A DNA stretch of 64,000 bases from Aphanomyces cochlioides (GCA_019828595.1 JAHQRK010000004.1:3410001-3474000), one strand, 5' to 3'. Counted from the stretch's first letter, positions 42,057-54,393 are shown. A program made the numbers and translations. Notes: generated by a model not told the origin, from the letters alone.

Positions 42057-43685
42057 TTATTGATTTGCTTGTTGAAACTCTAAATATTGTTGGACTTCAA
42101 TTTGATCGTGTCGAGCAGCAGCTCGAATGGCAAGAGTCACGTGCCGCCTGACATCTTGTCCACGATGGATCCACAAAAACTGTACGATTTCAAAGTGGCC
42201 ATTTTGCGCAGCCCATATCAACGCGTCAGCTGTGCAGCCTTCGCGACGATTCACATGTAAAAACTCCACAACATCCATGTGGCCTTGTGCTGCGGCTAAA
42301 TCCATGGCGGCTGTCGTGCATCCTTCGCTTCGATTTTCGTGCAAAAACTCGACAATGTCGATATATCCATTTTGAGCTGCCATGTCCATTGCTTCAACAG
42401 TGCATCCTTCATGACGGTGGTCATTGAGAAAATGCACAAGCTCGAGATGACCACCTTCAGCAGCCCAGTTGAGAGCGTCCACAGAGCATCCTTCAGAACG
42501 ATTCCAGTGCAGGTATTCGACGACATCCAAATGACCATTTTGAGTTGCAAAGTCCATGGCATCGATTGTACAGCCTTCAGAACGATGGCGATGCAAGAAA
42601 TCAACAATATCAAGGTGGCCATGTTCTGCAGCAGCATTCATGGCCACATGTGTACAACCTTCATTTCGATGAGTATGAAGGAACTGGACAATATCAAGGT
42701 AGCCATTTTTGGCAGCTCCGTCCATGGCTCGAGTAGTGCAACCCTCAGTCCGATGGAAAGTGAGAAACTGCACGATTGGAAGGTGCCCGTGTGTGGCAGC
42801 ATCGTCCATGGCAGCAGTGGTGCATCCATCTTGATTTCGATGTCGATGAATGTATTCAACGATGTGAAGATGTCCATAGCGAGCTGCACAATTGAGCGCT
42901 TGAGGAGAGGCAATTGTGTCTTGTAGGCATTGGTAACAACGCTTGACGACAAATAGATCGCCTTCATAGATAGCAACATGCAGAACGAAGCGCCGATCCG
43001 ACATCGATGGCAGGTACAAATCCTGAATGTGGCTTCGCTTGTCAAAAAAGCACTGATAGCGCGGAGGAACGTCAATGCCATAACGAAAGCATGTGTGCAA
43101 TTTTTGGAATGCTCTCCACTCTGCATACCTCGGCAATAAGTCTTCAAACAAGCCAGTTTGGAATTGTTGAATCTTCATCATGAGAGACGGGTTCAACAAA
43201 ACATCTTTGAAAACCAAGTCGTCGTGAACTAGACTCCGTCGAGCTGGTCGTCGTTTTCGTTTGTATCGGTCTTCGAGATGTGGTCGGCTTCGTGGCCCGA
43301 GAGATGGTGGAGAAATTGTGGCCGGAGGAGGATTTTCTGAGTGAATTTGAGTTTTTCTTGTGAATAATCCATGCAGAGGTTGACATGTGAAATATCTGAC
43401 GTCATTGACGGAGCCGTCCGTCCTGCCGTCCTCTGGACAGTCGAGCTCCACACCTACCCACTCTCCTTTGGCGAATTCTGTCGGACCGACAAAGCGAAGA
43501 ACGCCTTTTCTTCCACCAGTGACAATCACACGACTCCCAATATCAATGTGGAAGTTCCATCCTTTCGGAGGCGGAGTCGAGTCACGACAAGATCCATCCG
43601 ACAGCGCCATGATCAATATTGCGATGCCCAATGAGGATGCATCAATTTCTACATTCCCTCGCAAACTGATATCCGAATGACTCAT
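42057..43685 (-). CDS. CAP-Gly domain protein with ten short ankyrin-like repeats
   Basis: 542 residues, one exon. Residues about 48-115 are a CAP-Gly domain (GVLRFVGPTEFAKGEWVGVE, then DGSVNDVRYFTCQPLHGLF), which binds tubulin or EB-type C-terminal tails; the usual GKNDG is GRTDG. From about residue 230 there are ten ankyrin-like repeats of about 28 residues each with consensus EGCT-x2-AMD-x-AA-x-NGHLDIVEFLH. Likely a microtubule-associated adaptor. Its stop lies 4 bp from the stop of the convergent D-glutamate cyclase, and its start is about 60 bp from that of the divergent NDK gene. Confidence 0.85.
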   Translation of the reverse strand: MSHSDISLRGNVEIDASSLGIAILIMALSDGSCRDSTPPPKGWNFHIDIGSRVIVTGGRKGVLRFVGPTEFAKGEWVGVELDCPEDGRTDGSVNDVRYFTCQPLHGLFTRKTQIHSENPPPATISPPSLGPRSRPHLEDRYKRKRRPARRSLVHDDLVFKDVLLNPSLMMKIQQFQTGLFEDLLPRYAEWRAFQKLHTCFRYGIDVPPRYQCFFDKRSHIQDLYLPSMSDRRFVLHVAIYEGDLFVVKRCYQCLQDTIASPQALNCAARYGHLHIVEYIHRHRNQDGCTTAAMDDAATHGHLPIVQFLTFHRTEGCTTRAMDGAAKNGYLDIVQFLHTHRNEGCTHVAMNAAAEHGHLDIVDFLHRHRSEGCTIDAMDFATQNGHLDVVEYLHWNRSEGCSVDALNWAAEGGHLELVHFLNDHRHEGCTVEAMDMAAQNGYIDIVEFLHENRSEGCTTAAMDLAAAQGHMDVVEFLHVNRREGCTADALIWAAQNGHFEIVQFLWIHRGQDVRRHVTLAIRAAARHDQIEVQQYLEFQQANQ

Positions 43686-43745
43686 TTTATCCGGATAGTG
43701 AAACCGACAGTCCAGACTTCAAATTCGAACGGTCGTCCGAAGGAC

Positions 43746-46700
43746 ATGGCGCCAAACAAGTCGACGACTGTCGCCTTAATCAAGCCAGACTGCGCGACAG
43801 GATACCGATCTACCATCAATGGAGACACGTCGAAAAGCGGATTGATTGTCGATGAGATTCTTAAGCGGATTAAAGATGAAGGTTTTACAATTCTCCAGCG
43901 CCGAACGCTTCTACTCACCAAAGCTGAAGTCCGCCAATTGAACCGGTACGCTTGATTACGAACTGCTTGGGACTATTATGGATCATTAGCCATCAATGGG
44001 ATGATGCGAATTTCAGCGATCAACTGGATTTTATGGTGAGCGGGCCAAGCATTGCCTTACTTCTTGAGGGTGAAGATGCAATTGAACGCTGGAAAGCAGT
44101 CATGGGTCCTTCCGACCCGACACACGCGAAGGCAACTGCAGCTCCAAAACCCCATTTGCGAGGCTTGTATGGAACTACTCAAGTCCGCAATGCACTGTAT
44201 GGCAGCGACAATGAAACATGTGCGCTACGCGACAAAAAGATTCTATTCCCGAACGGAGCCTCGATGATGGAGCGTGCCTTAGCCATAGTGAAGCCAAACG
44301 CTCTCAACTACTTGGATGCACTCAGTGTACTCTTTGAGGTAGTCATCCATCTATTGTCACGAAGGTTAATGGGATGCAGCGTGAAGGTTTCTTCATTATG
44401 GAAAAGACCCAGTTGGTATGTCTTCCCACAGAATTTGTCTAACACATGTCAGCGCATTGAAACCGACGACGAATTGCAACTTCTTGCAGAGTCTACTGAT
44501 CCAGCATACACCGATGAGCTCAAGACGATTATGTCATCTGGGGAGTCTGTTGTCTTTCTCCTCGAAGGAATAGGCCTCACAACCCAGGTATGCAGTTTCA
44601 ATAAGCACATCCAACAAAAAATTGTAGTTGGAGCTCCTTCTGGGGCCAACTGATCCCGCAGAAGCCAAAGTCCATTTTCCCTCGAGTATTCGTGCTGAAA
44701 TGGGAGTATCACTTGCCAACAACTGCGTACATGCTCTTTATTCGTCACCAGATGCCATGTCCTTGATGCATAAATGGTTTCCTTCATTTTTTGCTCGAGA
44801 GGTGGGTTCTCTCTCAACAAATCTAAGTCCCCGCTAGCCTGAAGTGACGCTGGCAATTATTAAGCCCACAACAGCCTCAAAGCACGGTGATATCATCCAA
44901 AGTATAATAGAAGCCCATGGTTTTCGTATTGAGCGACGATTTCGTCGTCGATTGAGGAAAGATGAAGCTAACGAATTTTACGCTGAGCACAAGGTATTCA
45001 GGTATTAAACTTGCACTGACGATGCACCTAGGGCAAGCCATTTTATGATGCGCTGGTAGACTACATGACAAGTGACGATGCGATCGTTTTGGTCAGTACT
45101 AAGTGCCCTTCTGAGTCTGAACTGTATTAGCTTCTCTCTCGCGTCCATGCTATTTACGTCTGGCGGAAATGCATGGGGCCAACCAACTCGAATACTGCAA
45201 GAGAGCTGTACCCAAACAGTATTCGTGGACGCTTTGGTATTGATGGAACAAAGAACGCCGTCCATGGAAGCGATTCTCCTCAAAGCGCTCGGCGAGAAAT
45301 TTCGCTCATGTTTGGGTCGCCTGTCACACCTCTTGGTACTATTCCAACTCGAGAGCTTGCATCGAAGGCCACAAAATTCACATCAGAGACTCTGCATAGC
45401 ACATTGGCAAAAGGTATTACAGAGTTGTGTCGACTAGATCCGAGACCGAATGCCCTTGGGGCGTGCGAGTGGCTTGGCCAGTTCCTTGTTCATGCCGCCT
45501 CTCCTAACGGCCCCATTGAGAAAGTGGTGCAAGAGAAACATAAAAAGTCTCCCGCTCAGCGAGTGGGTCGAACTATTGACTTAAATGCCTCGTCGTTTGG
45601 GTCATTACACATCGTAGGCTTCTTTGGACCAGCAGTGAGCAGAACTTTTCTCGCCAAACAAATCGCCAACGACTTCAATTACCACTATGTGGATTTGAAC
45701 GCGGCTCTTGAAAAGGTGAGAAAACCATGTAGTTAATGTAACCTCAAGATTTACTGCAGACGGAGCATGACCAAGACCCGTTGGTCACAATTGTGAAAAT
45801 GTTTAAGCGCTGCGTATGGAAGCGGATCATTTTAGATAATTTCCCTCCCGATTTGCCTTTCTATTTGTCTTTCCAAAAGGTACAAAGCACTATTCTTTCT
45901 CTGGGTCTTAACTTTGTACAAGCATGTAGCTGAATTTGCTTGGATTACAGTCATGGGCTCGAACGACAATCATGCTCACCATCAAGATCCCATTCACGAC
46001 ACCCTTGAGCTTCCTTTTCCAGTCCATTTGAATGATGAACGTGATTTTTACAATTTTTTCCACCGGGTACGACGATGATGTCATTCATTTTCATCAATTC
46101 TTCGTGTAGTTTGGTTACTTGAACTATATCGCCCCAAAGCACGACAACCCATCCACGTCGATTGAGCACAAAGCCCTGAAGGAAATTCGTCGTCCATTTT
46201 CGCCAAGAATACTCGTGGTGAACGACAAAGCCTGTGTTATCTCTGATAGCCAATGGATGAGTCTCTCGCACACTTATCGCTGGACCGTGCTAAATTTTAA
46301 GGTTCTGGCTGAGCTTGAAGTAAAGAAAGAGGCTAAGACTGGCGTGAATGGCAGAGGTAGTGTAACTTCGTACACTCGTACAGGCGAAAATATGCCCATG
46401 GACCTTATCATACGCCTTATTGCTCAAGAAATTGGCCGCACAGTCGAACACCTTCGATTCATTGTCACAAATATTCCTGGCTATGCTCTATCTGAATCTT
46501 TTATGGCCCTGCTTGACACAACTGCCCGCGCAGCACCGCCATCACAAATATTGAGAATCGGCACCGATCCATTTCATCGCGCTCATGATATTACACTTCT
46601 TGAGCGGCGTTGGTATGCATTTGGACAACTTATCTACCTCTGGATTGATGGTCCAACATCGCATGATCACCTTGATCTGCTGTTTCAACCAGTCATGGCC

Positions 46701-48324
46701 CCAACCAATGCACTCTTCATCGACGAAGGCAACAACATAATTATGGATCGAGTTGCAGCACAAGCACGAGGATACACATTTTTGAGTGTGAAAGACGCGT
46801 TGCGGGCTGAAATCTTGCGAGGTTCACTTGATGGACTTCGTATTAATGAATTGGTGCAAGCGAACGAGGCAATTCCAGATGAAGTTGTAGTGCATGTCCT
46901 CGCTCAACATTTATTCCACAAATTCAATCACCGCTTGATTCTCACAGATGGCTTTCCTCGGACACAGCAACAGGTAAAATCAACTGAATATGTATCTAAA
47001 CTAATGTGTGGTGGCAGGTGGCGGCGTTGGCTAAAGAAGCGTGCCCATCGGCTTTTGTAATACGGGGTCTTGAACCTGCTACAAGGTTTGAGGTGGAAGC
47101 ACTGTCGCCATTAGCTCATACGTGTGCCATTGTTTCGGCTGGAAATTTGTCGTGTCTCAAGAAGCAATTGTGCCAAGTGACTGTGGCCTCTGTACTAGCA
47201 GATTTTGACATTGGTGAAGTGGATCATGTTCGTCTCCAGAACCATTTTGGGCAAGACGGAGTCGTTGTCCTACCACTGACTCATGTGGAAGCAACCATCA
47301 ACACCAAGCAACCTGTTGACCAACCTGTCGACGCAATAATGTTTGTGCGACTTGTCTGCCAACTTTTGATGGAACGGTCTATTCGTAAAGTCGTATTTCT
47401 TGGCTTTCCTCGTACACTTGATGAGGTATTTTCTCTCCTGTCACTGTCAGCCCAACCGAAATTGCTAGGCTAAAGCATTTCAAAGGATTGGTGTCGATTG
47501 CGATAAAATTGTGATCCTCAATAAGAAGATTATTCCAGTGCCCCATGAGCCCACCGATGAAGACTATTACTCATCAGACGAAGAAGAAAAGGCCCGAAAG
47601 AAGAACGCACCTGAGCCTCAAATCAGCCAACTCACCCGCTTCTACTCTGAAACGTATCCAAACGCGTTTCACTCTTTCACGTTCGTGGAGTTTGATCGCA
47701 TGTATCCACAAGTGGAGAGCCTCCTCTTTAGACCACGTATTACTCTTGCGGTGGGAAACAAATCCAGTGGCTTCCATGCAGCCCTACGAGCAGCTGCCAA
47801 CTCCTCGGACTATGCATATATTCATGTACCAGAGCTTTTGATGCAGCATGTTGAACGCTATCCATCGAGCCATCGGACGGGGCGTATTCAATCTGCTTGG
47901 AAATGTGGCCGGTTGGTCGATTTAGACATCTCCATGGAGTTGATCAAGTCGGCGCTTCTTCACTCTTTAACCACCCGTATCATCATTACAGGATTCCCTC
48001 GCGTAATTGGCGACTCCATTCCTTACATCCACGATCAAATGGCTATGCTCGAAAGAGAAGTTGGCACTGTGCATCAGGTTCAATTATCCTTTCGTATGTT
48101 AAGCTCACTCTGCGTAGTTGCTCCATTTTACAAATTCACCTGCCGTTCTTCTATCGCGCGTATCGAAAATCCACGAAGTCCATGCACACACGGATGCCTT
48201 TCATGAAGAAAGTGAGCCACTGATTGACTATTGTCATAAGCTCAAGAAGACAATCACAGTTGTGAACGCTGATGTTTCACCCGATACATTGGTTCAAGAC
48301 CTGCAAACCCTTCTTCTCACATGA
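43746..48324 (+). CDS. Multidomain nucleoside diphosphate kinase / DPY-30 / adenylate kinase protein, probably flagellar
   Basis: Fourteen exons, all joined in frame with 36-45 nt introns (first 43746-43945, last 48118-48324), giving 1,348 residues. Three NDK-like domains (about 5-150, 155-298, 299-420; [34 protein letters not shown]). A DPY-30 motif follows (about 451-495, [20 protein letters not shown]). The rest is a series of adenylate-kinase-like units: [10 protein letters not shown] (degenerate P-loop), [19 protein letters not shown] with [24 protein letters not shown], and [12 protein letters not shown]. Canonical GxPGxGKG loops are missing in most, so several units are likely non-catalytic. 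NDK plus DPY-30 and tandem AK domains are typical of axonemal proteins (NME5, AK7/AK8), which suits zoospore flagella. Confidence 0.85.
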
Positions 48325-48801
48325 GTTAGCTCCTTGTTCTTCATAAGTCATACATGCTCTTCCTATCATAATTGCATTGACTCAACAGAGTCTATTCTCA
48401 TGCCAAAAGGGTGGATACAGGCATAGGTACAGTTCATGAAGGGGAGAAAGAAATTGTGAGGTGAAGTTGTTATGTAGAGCGAGGCAATCCCCAAGGGGAT
48501 ATCATAAATTGAGACCCGCCCAGAGGGCGTGTCCACGGGGGTTGGATTAGTTTTCAACTAGCAATCACGATGCATCAGCATAAGCTTCACACACGATCGT
48601 ATTGCCCCAAGCGCAAAGATACTTCGTGAAATCGGCTCTATGGTGTGTAGTTGCTTATTTTAATACCCCGCGTGTGAATTTACAGATAAGATACAACCTT
48701 GATTGGATAAGAATAATATTTATAACCAATCAAATGCATCTTCAAATTATACGGATATAATAGTTTTATCCGGATACTTGTTGGACAGAATCGAAGTGAA
48801 C
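48325..48801. other. Intergenic region
   Basis: Between the NDK gene and the cyclophilin gene. AT-rich near 48700-48780; no gene could be supported. Confidence 0.5.
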
Positions 48802-49852
48802 ATGCAGCCGTCCAAGGGATCGTTTTTTGCATTCTCGAAGGCTGAATGGGAAGCATCCAAGGCGAACCGAGGGACATGCAGCAAACAGACAACTACAGCG
48901 AGCTCGCCTGTATCGTATTTTGAACGGAGTCGAGCCGCGTGGCAACAATCGAGAAAAGAGACAAGTTCTTCACCATCGGCTCAAACGTCGACTACAACAT
49001 CATCAACAAAGCTGACATCCGAACCTGAGCCTGCCTTTCGAGATCGTGTGGAAGCGTTCTATCGACAGTACAATCCAAGTAAAATTTCTGAAGTCGACTC
49101 GCTTGTTGCATCGTACGCTGGACGCGAAGCATTGCTCTTGGAGAAACTCGAGGCAAAGTATTGTCCGAAAGAGGAGATCCTTGCACCCTTGACAAATGAG
49201 AGCCACGTTAAAGTCTTCATGGACATCAAGCTGCACGGCTCTGTTGGTCGCGTTGTGATGCGATTACTTCAGGATGTTGTGCCTATGACAGCTGAAAACT
49301 TTCGTTGCCTTTGCACGGGCGAAAAGGTATTTTGCTTGCACTGTTCAATGAGCATAACGTCAAGTAGGGCAATGGTCTGCACTTCAAAGGCTCCATGTTT
49401 CACCGTGTGAAGAAGAACTTTATGATTCAAGGCGGGGGTACGAACGTGAGATGAAACGTGTTCTGACACATTCCCAGATATTACAAAGGGAGATGGTACA
49501 GGCGGCATCAGCATTTACGCTGGAACAAATCAAGCGAATCCATGGGGTCAATTTAAGGATGAGTCGTTTTTGCCCCACGACCGGGTAGGTCTGCTGTCCA
49601 TGGCCAACAAAGGCAAGAATACAAATGGATCCCAAGTATGTACCTCTCTCCTGACGTCACACTCATCCAATTCCGCAGTTTTTCATCACAACGAAACAAA
49701 AATGCATCAACTTGAATGGCAAGCATGTGGTCTTTGGCGAAGTCATCGAAGGTATGGATATCGTCCTGCGCATTGAAGCTCTCCCAACTGATGCCAAAGA
49801 CAAACCCTTGCCTGGAAATGAAGCGACGATTGTCGATTGCGGTCAACTGTAA
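48802..49852 (+). CDS. Cyclophilin-type peptidyl-prolyl isomerase with N-terminal extension
   Basis: Four exons: 48802-49326, 49368-49437, 49478-49635, 49679-49852 (308 residues). About 135 N-terminal residues are Ser/Thr-rich with a coiled segment; a cyclophilin domain follows: [56 protein letters not shown] and [15 protein letters not shown]. The active-site Arg (FHRV), Phe and Gln (MIQGG) and FFIT are present. The usual Trp before the KHVVFG loop is absent ([10 protein letters not shown]), which in cyclophilins affects cyclosporin binding. Enzyme: cis-trans isomerisation of prolyl bonds. Confidence 0.9.
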
Positions 49853-49867
49853 TATTATCAATGAAGA

Positions 49868-50100
49868 CTTTCTAGGAGAGGAGCATGAGGGCAGGGTCTT
49901 TTTTCACTGTCACTTTGTCGGGTGGTTTCTTGATCTCATTCTTTTCGTCGGCAATGATGACTTGTGGCCCTTTGTGCACTCGCATTTATGCACTCCTGAA
50001 GTTTGCCTTTGTTTCTCAAATCCAAGTTTATGATGAGCGTCTCTGCCATATGCTACTAATTCGGGCCCTCGACCATCGTGGAAGGCATTCTCCGCGCAAA
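49868..50100 (-). pseudogene. Fragment of the charged-protein gene at 52.8-54.4 kb
   Basis: Reverse strand matches the last exon of that gene (GPELVAYGRDAHHKLG, EKQRQTSGVH, ending in the equivalent of NDLAFMLLS) but is frameshifted. It lies convergent to the cyclophilin gene, immediately past its stop. Confidence 0.7.
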
Positions 50101-50743
50101 TGGGTTGATTAGTAGATGAAAGCAACGATGCTATGTTGTTGAGAAAGCAGAGTGACTGTGCTGTGGAGAAAGGAGTTGACAATGTGCTCTTTTGTCCATA
50201 TGTGACCTAAAAAACTGTTCGCCAAATGATTCAAACCATCACGGGAATGAATGCAGCGCAGTCGCATGTCATCGAATGCTCTTATCCTTTGTAGAGTACC
50301 AATCAACCAAAGAACTCGCGCCTTCTCAATGTGCTTGAGGAAAAGGTGAAAGCTAACTTCCTTCTGCTTCTGCATTCAATACAATGTTGTACCAATAGGT
50401 TGCTATTCCAAGCCCGCTGGAATAAAAGCAGTCAACTGATATGCTATGGAACATCCACAAGCGTTTCAATATTTTCATTAGCCAAAGGGTGAGAACATGC
50501 ATTCGCATGGGCGAACAAACAATCACAGGCGCCAGAGGACCATGGTGGAATACAGCATCCCGTGGACAATCAGTCCTGTGATCTTCATTGTTCCGCAACG
50601 GTCAAGAACTGAGAGAGACTGGCGTTTGTGATTACAGCACGCCACAACGTTCCATCATTCGCATTGCTGTTGCATGGATGACGTTGATTCCTTCAATCAA
50701 CAAGGTATGTCAGTTGTATTTTGAATTATTCTCTCTGGGGCTG
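50101..50743. other. Intergenic region before the P450 gene
   Basis: Only short frames. Part (50678-50743) is in frame with the P450 N-terminus and could be coding if translation starts at 50678 rather than 50744. Confidence 0.4.
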
Positions 50744-52481
50744 ATGTGGACTTCTTTTGCAGATTATGGAGACTTGGTGTTGCCTACCGTTGCGACGGCG
50801 AGCACTGTTGCTGCGGGCTGGTTTGTTTTGCGATTTTTGTGGAAGATGTACCAGCTCAGTCCGATTCCACAGTCACCAACGTCGAGTTTACTCTTTGGCA
50901 ACTTGTAGACTGTTTTCCACTCATCTCTTAGCTCACTCGTGTTAATATAGGCTTGATGCGCTTGGCCAAGTCACGACATGGCATGAAACTGGTACGTTCC
51001 CGGAGCCATTCCTTGGCTGGGCCATAAAGTACGGTAATGCAGTTCGATTTCGCGAAATGTTGGACTACTCCGTCATGTTTACCGACCCGAAAGCGATCCA
51101 GCACTTGTTCTCGACGAATGGAAGTAACTACCATCGAACCCCCTTGGTTGAAAACTTCTTGGCGGTATGATGAACTATCTACTACCATGAATAGTTGACT
51201 CAGCGAGTTAGGATTTCACATTTGGCCCTGGTTTACTCAGCACAAGAGGAGCTGTCCACGATGGTTACCGCAAAATGCTCAATCCATTGTTCAGTGCTGG
51301 CCAAATCAAAAAGTTTGTACCGATCTTCGAAGCCCAAGCTCGCCATGCATGCGACACAGTGTTTGCCCAAGCTGTAGCGTCCGGCGATCCGATCGACTTG
51401 TACACTGGTAAGTTTACTGCTGACGTGCTCTCTCTGAATGGTTTCATAGTCTTCTCCGATTTAACCTTGCGAGTGATTGGTTTGGCTGGTTTTGGATTCA
51501 ATTTTGCAGAGCACCCTGAAGTCCATCAAGCGTATGAAATGGTGCATCAAGACGAAGTCACGCCATTTATGTTGGTTGGACTGAACATGGTTCCTGGTTT
51601 CTTTGACTTTCCACTGCCTGGCTTTATTAGTCGTCGGAAAGCCCAAGTCAGTCACTCTGCGACATGTTGTCAATGAAGTAATTGAACAGAAACTGGCCCA
51701 GAGAAATGCCGACGACAAACCAAAAGACTTGCTCGACTTGACTTTGCCACACTCGACAACTCGCGAAGCAATCATTCACACTATGACATTCCTCTCTGCT
51801 GGCCATGACACCAGCAGTGGAAGTCTAAATTGGATCTTTGCAACAATTAGCAACCGCCCCGATGTGATTCAACGTATTCGTGCCGAATACAAGACTGTCA
51901 TTGCAAAACATGGCGCGTTGACAACGTGGGAAGCATTGAGTCAGCTACTCTGGCTGTTGTTCAAGAAACCATGCGGCTCAACGGCGTCTTGCATACGCTA
52001 GCTCCCCGAGTTGCAATCAAGGATGACGTCTTGCCAATGCTCGACGGCAGCTCAGTCTTTATTCCAGCGGTACTTTCATCTTTGACAATCTATAACACTC
52101 ATAGCTGCTTAGGGAACAACGGTTGGTGTCGTTGTAGCTGCTTTACATCGTCATCCAAAATACTGGACGAATGCTGAGTCATTTATTCCCGAGAGATTTG
52201 TCGAAGGCACCACGGAATGGAATGCGGATCTCCAATTGCGCGATGGAAAGTCCCATGCGTTCTATTACATGCCTTTCAGCTTTGGCGCGACAAATTGCAT
52301 TGGACAACGATTTGCCCTCGCGGAAATCCAAATGATTTTGGCCATGACCATCGGCGAATTCGACTTCCAGTTGACTTCTTCCACTGATTTACGCCACAAG
52401 TACAATGGAATCATGCTATCCCCAGCAAACCTCACCGTGACAATTCAAAGAGCTCCAACCACGTCTGTGCCTGCTGCGTAG
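50744..52481 (+). CDS. Cytochrome P450 monooxygenase (two doubtful frame changes)
   Basis: Exons 50744-50904, 50951-51164, 51212-51407, 51450-... to 52481. N-terminal anchor LVLPTVATASTVAAGWFVLR; I-helix FLSAGHDTSSGSLNW; ExxR motif VVQETMRL; PERF-type FIPERF; heme loop FSFGATNCIGQRFA with the Cys ligand. A 44-nt intron near 52070-52113 restores GTTVGVVVAALHRHP. Between 51640 and 51960 the homology changes frame twice (near 51650 and 51935). Introns of 43 nt (51654-51696) and 44 nt would keep phase but would remove P450-like sequence (TLRHVVNEVIE, LTTWEAL), so frameshifts are as likely. Function: haem-thiolate oxidation in the ER; substrate unknown. Confidence 0.7.
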
Positions 52482-52817
52482 GAGAAGAATGCTAGTTTCA
52501 CATCCAAAACAATCAATGGATATTTTCAGAGTATTGTTAGTTGCGCTACAACACAGACCTACAAAGCCTTTTAGTGCGGGTCACGCTCTGCGCTACGCAC
52601 TTTATTTCGCCGACACTGCTGCTTCAGCTTCGTTATTGGTGAGGGCATGAAAGATATGCAATTGCGATTTGAGCTACTAATATTAGAGACAGGAGGGTCA
52701 AGCCGACGTCTAGATTATCATTTACTACACCGAACGCTCCCGACCCTCATCCTTTGAAAGGATCCCAAGTAAAATGTCTGAAGTCTACTCGCTGGTAAGA
52801 TTATCAACCAAGATTTT
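52482..52817. other. Intergenic region with a cyclophilin-gene scrap
   Basis: Near 52760-52795 the sequence atcccaagtaaaatgtctga closely matches 49072-49110 of the cyclophilin first exon. Otherwise no gene is seen. Confidence 0.55.
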
Positions 52818-54393
52818 CTAAGAGAGGAGCATGAAGGCAAGGTCATTTTTCACTGTCACTTTGTCGACTTTCTTGATATCGTTCTTGTCTTCGGCAATAA
52901 TGACTTGTGGCCCTTTGCGCACTCGCATTTGATGTACTCCTGAAGTCTGCCTTCGTTTCTCAAGCGAATGTCGGTCGGATGGCGTCGTGCGTGTTCCAAC
53001 TTTATGGTGAGCGCCACCACCATATCCTGTTAATTCAGGCTCCTCGACCGTCGTGGGGGGAGATCGGCTTGGCTTGCTTTCCAACTTGAGATTTAACGTG
53101 GATATCTCTCTCTTCAGCTGCTCTTCTTCTATTGTAAGGACCATTTCTTCGTCATGGCTGGCAGGCTTCGCCTCCTAGAAGTAAGTTTAGACCACGTTAT
53201 CCATCGCACAGACTACTTGAGCTGGTTTGTCTGTGGCCAATTGAGCTTTACTTTCTGCTTGACATTGACCCTTGGATAACTTCATGGAGGCTTCAAGAGC
53301 TTCCCACTTGGCATCACGTAGCTTGGTTTTTGTTGTCGTTGCTTTGAGTGGTGCATGTTTCGGTTCCTTGGTCACTTTGGACTCTGCTTTTGGCTCCCTA
53401 CTGGTTTCAGTTGTGGCTTTTTCCTTGGCAGGAAAGTTCTCGGCTCGCGTGCGTGCTTTTGCTTCATCGCTAATGGTGCGGAGTGGTTTTGATGGAGGAA
53501 CTACGCGAGTGCTCATCTTTGGATTTGACAAGGGAATTGCACTATGAGTTTCTTGCTTGAAAAGCTCAAGTTTCGGGTTTTCTTTGACATGAACTTGTTT
53601 GCCTTCTTGTCGAGAAAAGGCGACTGAAGATTTCTTTGCAGGAATTGGCATGACGACTTGTGTCTGCTCGGGTTTGGACTCGATATGGCGTGTAAGCTTT
53701 TTATGAATCTTGGGTGACATGGCAATTGAGAGTTCCAAACTGTCTGTGAGTTTGTCATCGTCCGATTCCGTGTCGTCTGAAGCAACACTCAGTGCATCGT
53801 CATCCTCTTTGAACTCCAGAGGGTTCTTGGCTGCCACTTGGTTATTCAACCATAGGGAATCAAATGTAGCTGGCGTCTTTGGCTCCAGTTTATGGATCTT
53901 TGGTTGATTCATTCCAGTACATTTAAAGTCTCCCGTTGACGTTTTGCCTTGGCTACATGGATATTGTGCCAATTCATGGCTTTATCTGATGGTCATACCT
54001 CTCAAATGCACCACAAGTGGCAGTGACGATTGCTCGATTGTAAGGTTGGTGGGATAACGTCGATGAGACGCTTTCAGGACGACAATCTGAATCGTAATGT
54101 TGCTTTTGCCTACTCGTTTTAGGCTGCATTCGGTCGTGTTGTGGTTGTTCAGGCTTGATTTTTGTGCCTGGGGTTTCATGATTGCTTTGGCGTTGCTTCC
54201 TACGAGATATTTCAGCACTGTGGACCAAGTGCACTCCAACTCGAGTCGAATCTTGTTGTCGAGGCGTATTTGTTTTTCTCGCTCCCATGCCGACGTTAGC
54301 TTTGCCGTCGGTTCCTTGCCTTGATTTGACATCATGCCATGGCAATTCCAAATGGCTGTAATAATAGTAACCACCATCAGTTCCATCATGAAA
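52818..54393 (-). CDS. Charged low-complexity protein with a WW-like start (5' end unresolved)
   Basis: Exons 54393-53999, 53952-53217, 53174-52818, joined by 42-46 nt GT-AG introns in consistent phase. The first known exon begins FHDGTDGGYYYYSHLELPW, like the second half of a WW domain. The remainder is Lys/Glu/Ser-rich with acidic clusters (SVASDDTESDDDKLTDSLE) and ends KVDKVTVKNDLAFMLLS. An upstream exon is likely (acceptor at 54394) but I could not fix the start. A WW module would bind Pro-rich peptides. A partial copy of the 3' exon lies at 49.9-50.1 kb. Confidence 0.55.

Noticed and set aside
42339..42926. 195-codon plus-strand frame
   Set aside because: Antisense to the ankyrin repeats; its regularity mirrors the repeat on the other strand.
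50588..50743. Possible longer P450 N-terminus or upstream exon
   Set aside because: In frame but without a clear start or motif; the ATG at 50744 gives a normal P450 anchor, so it was only noted.
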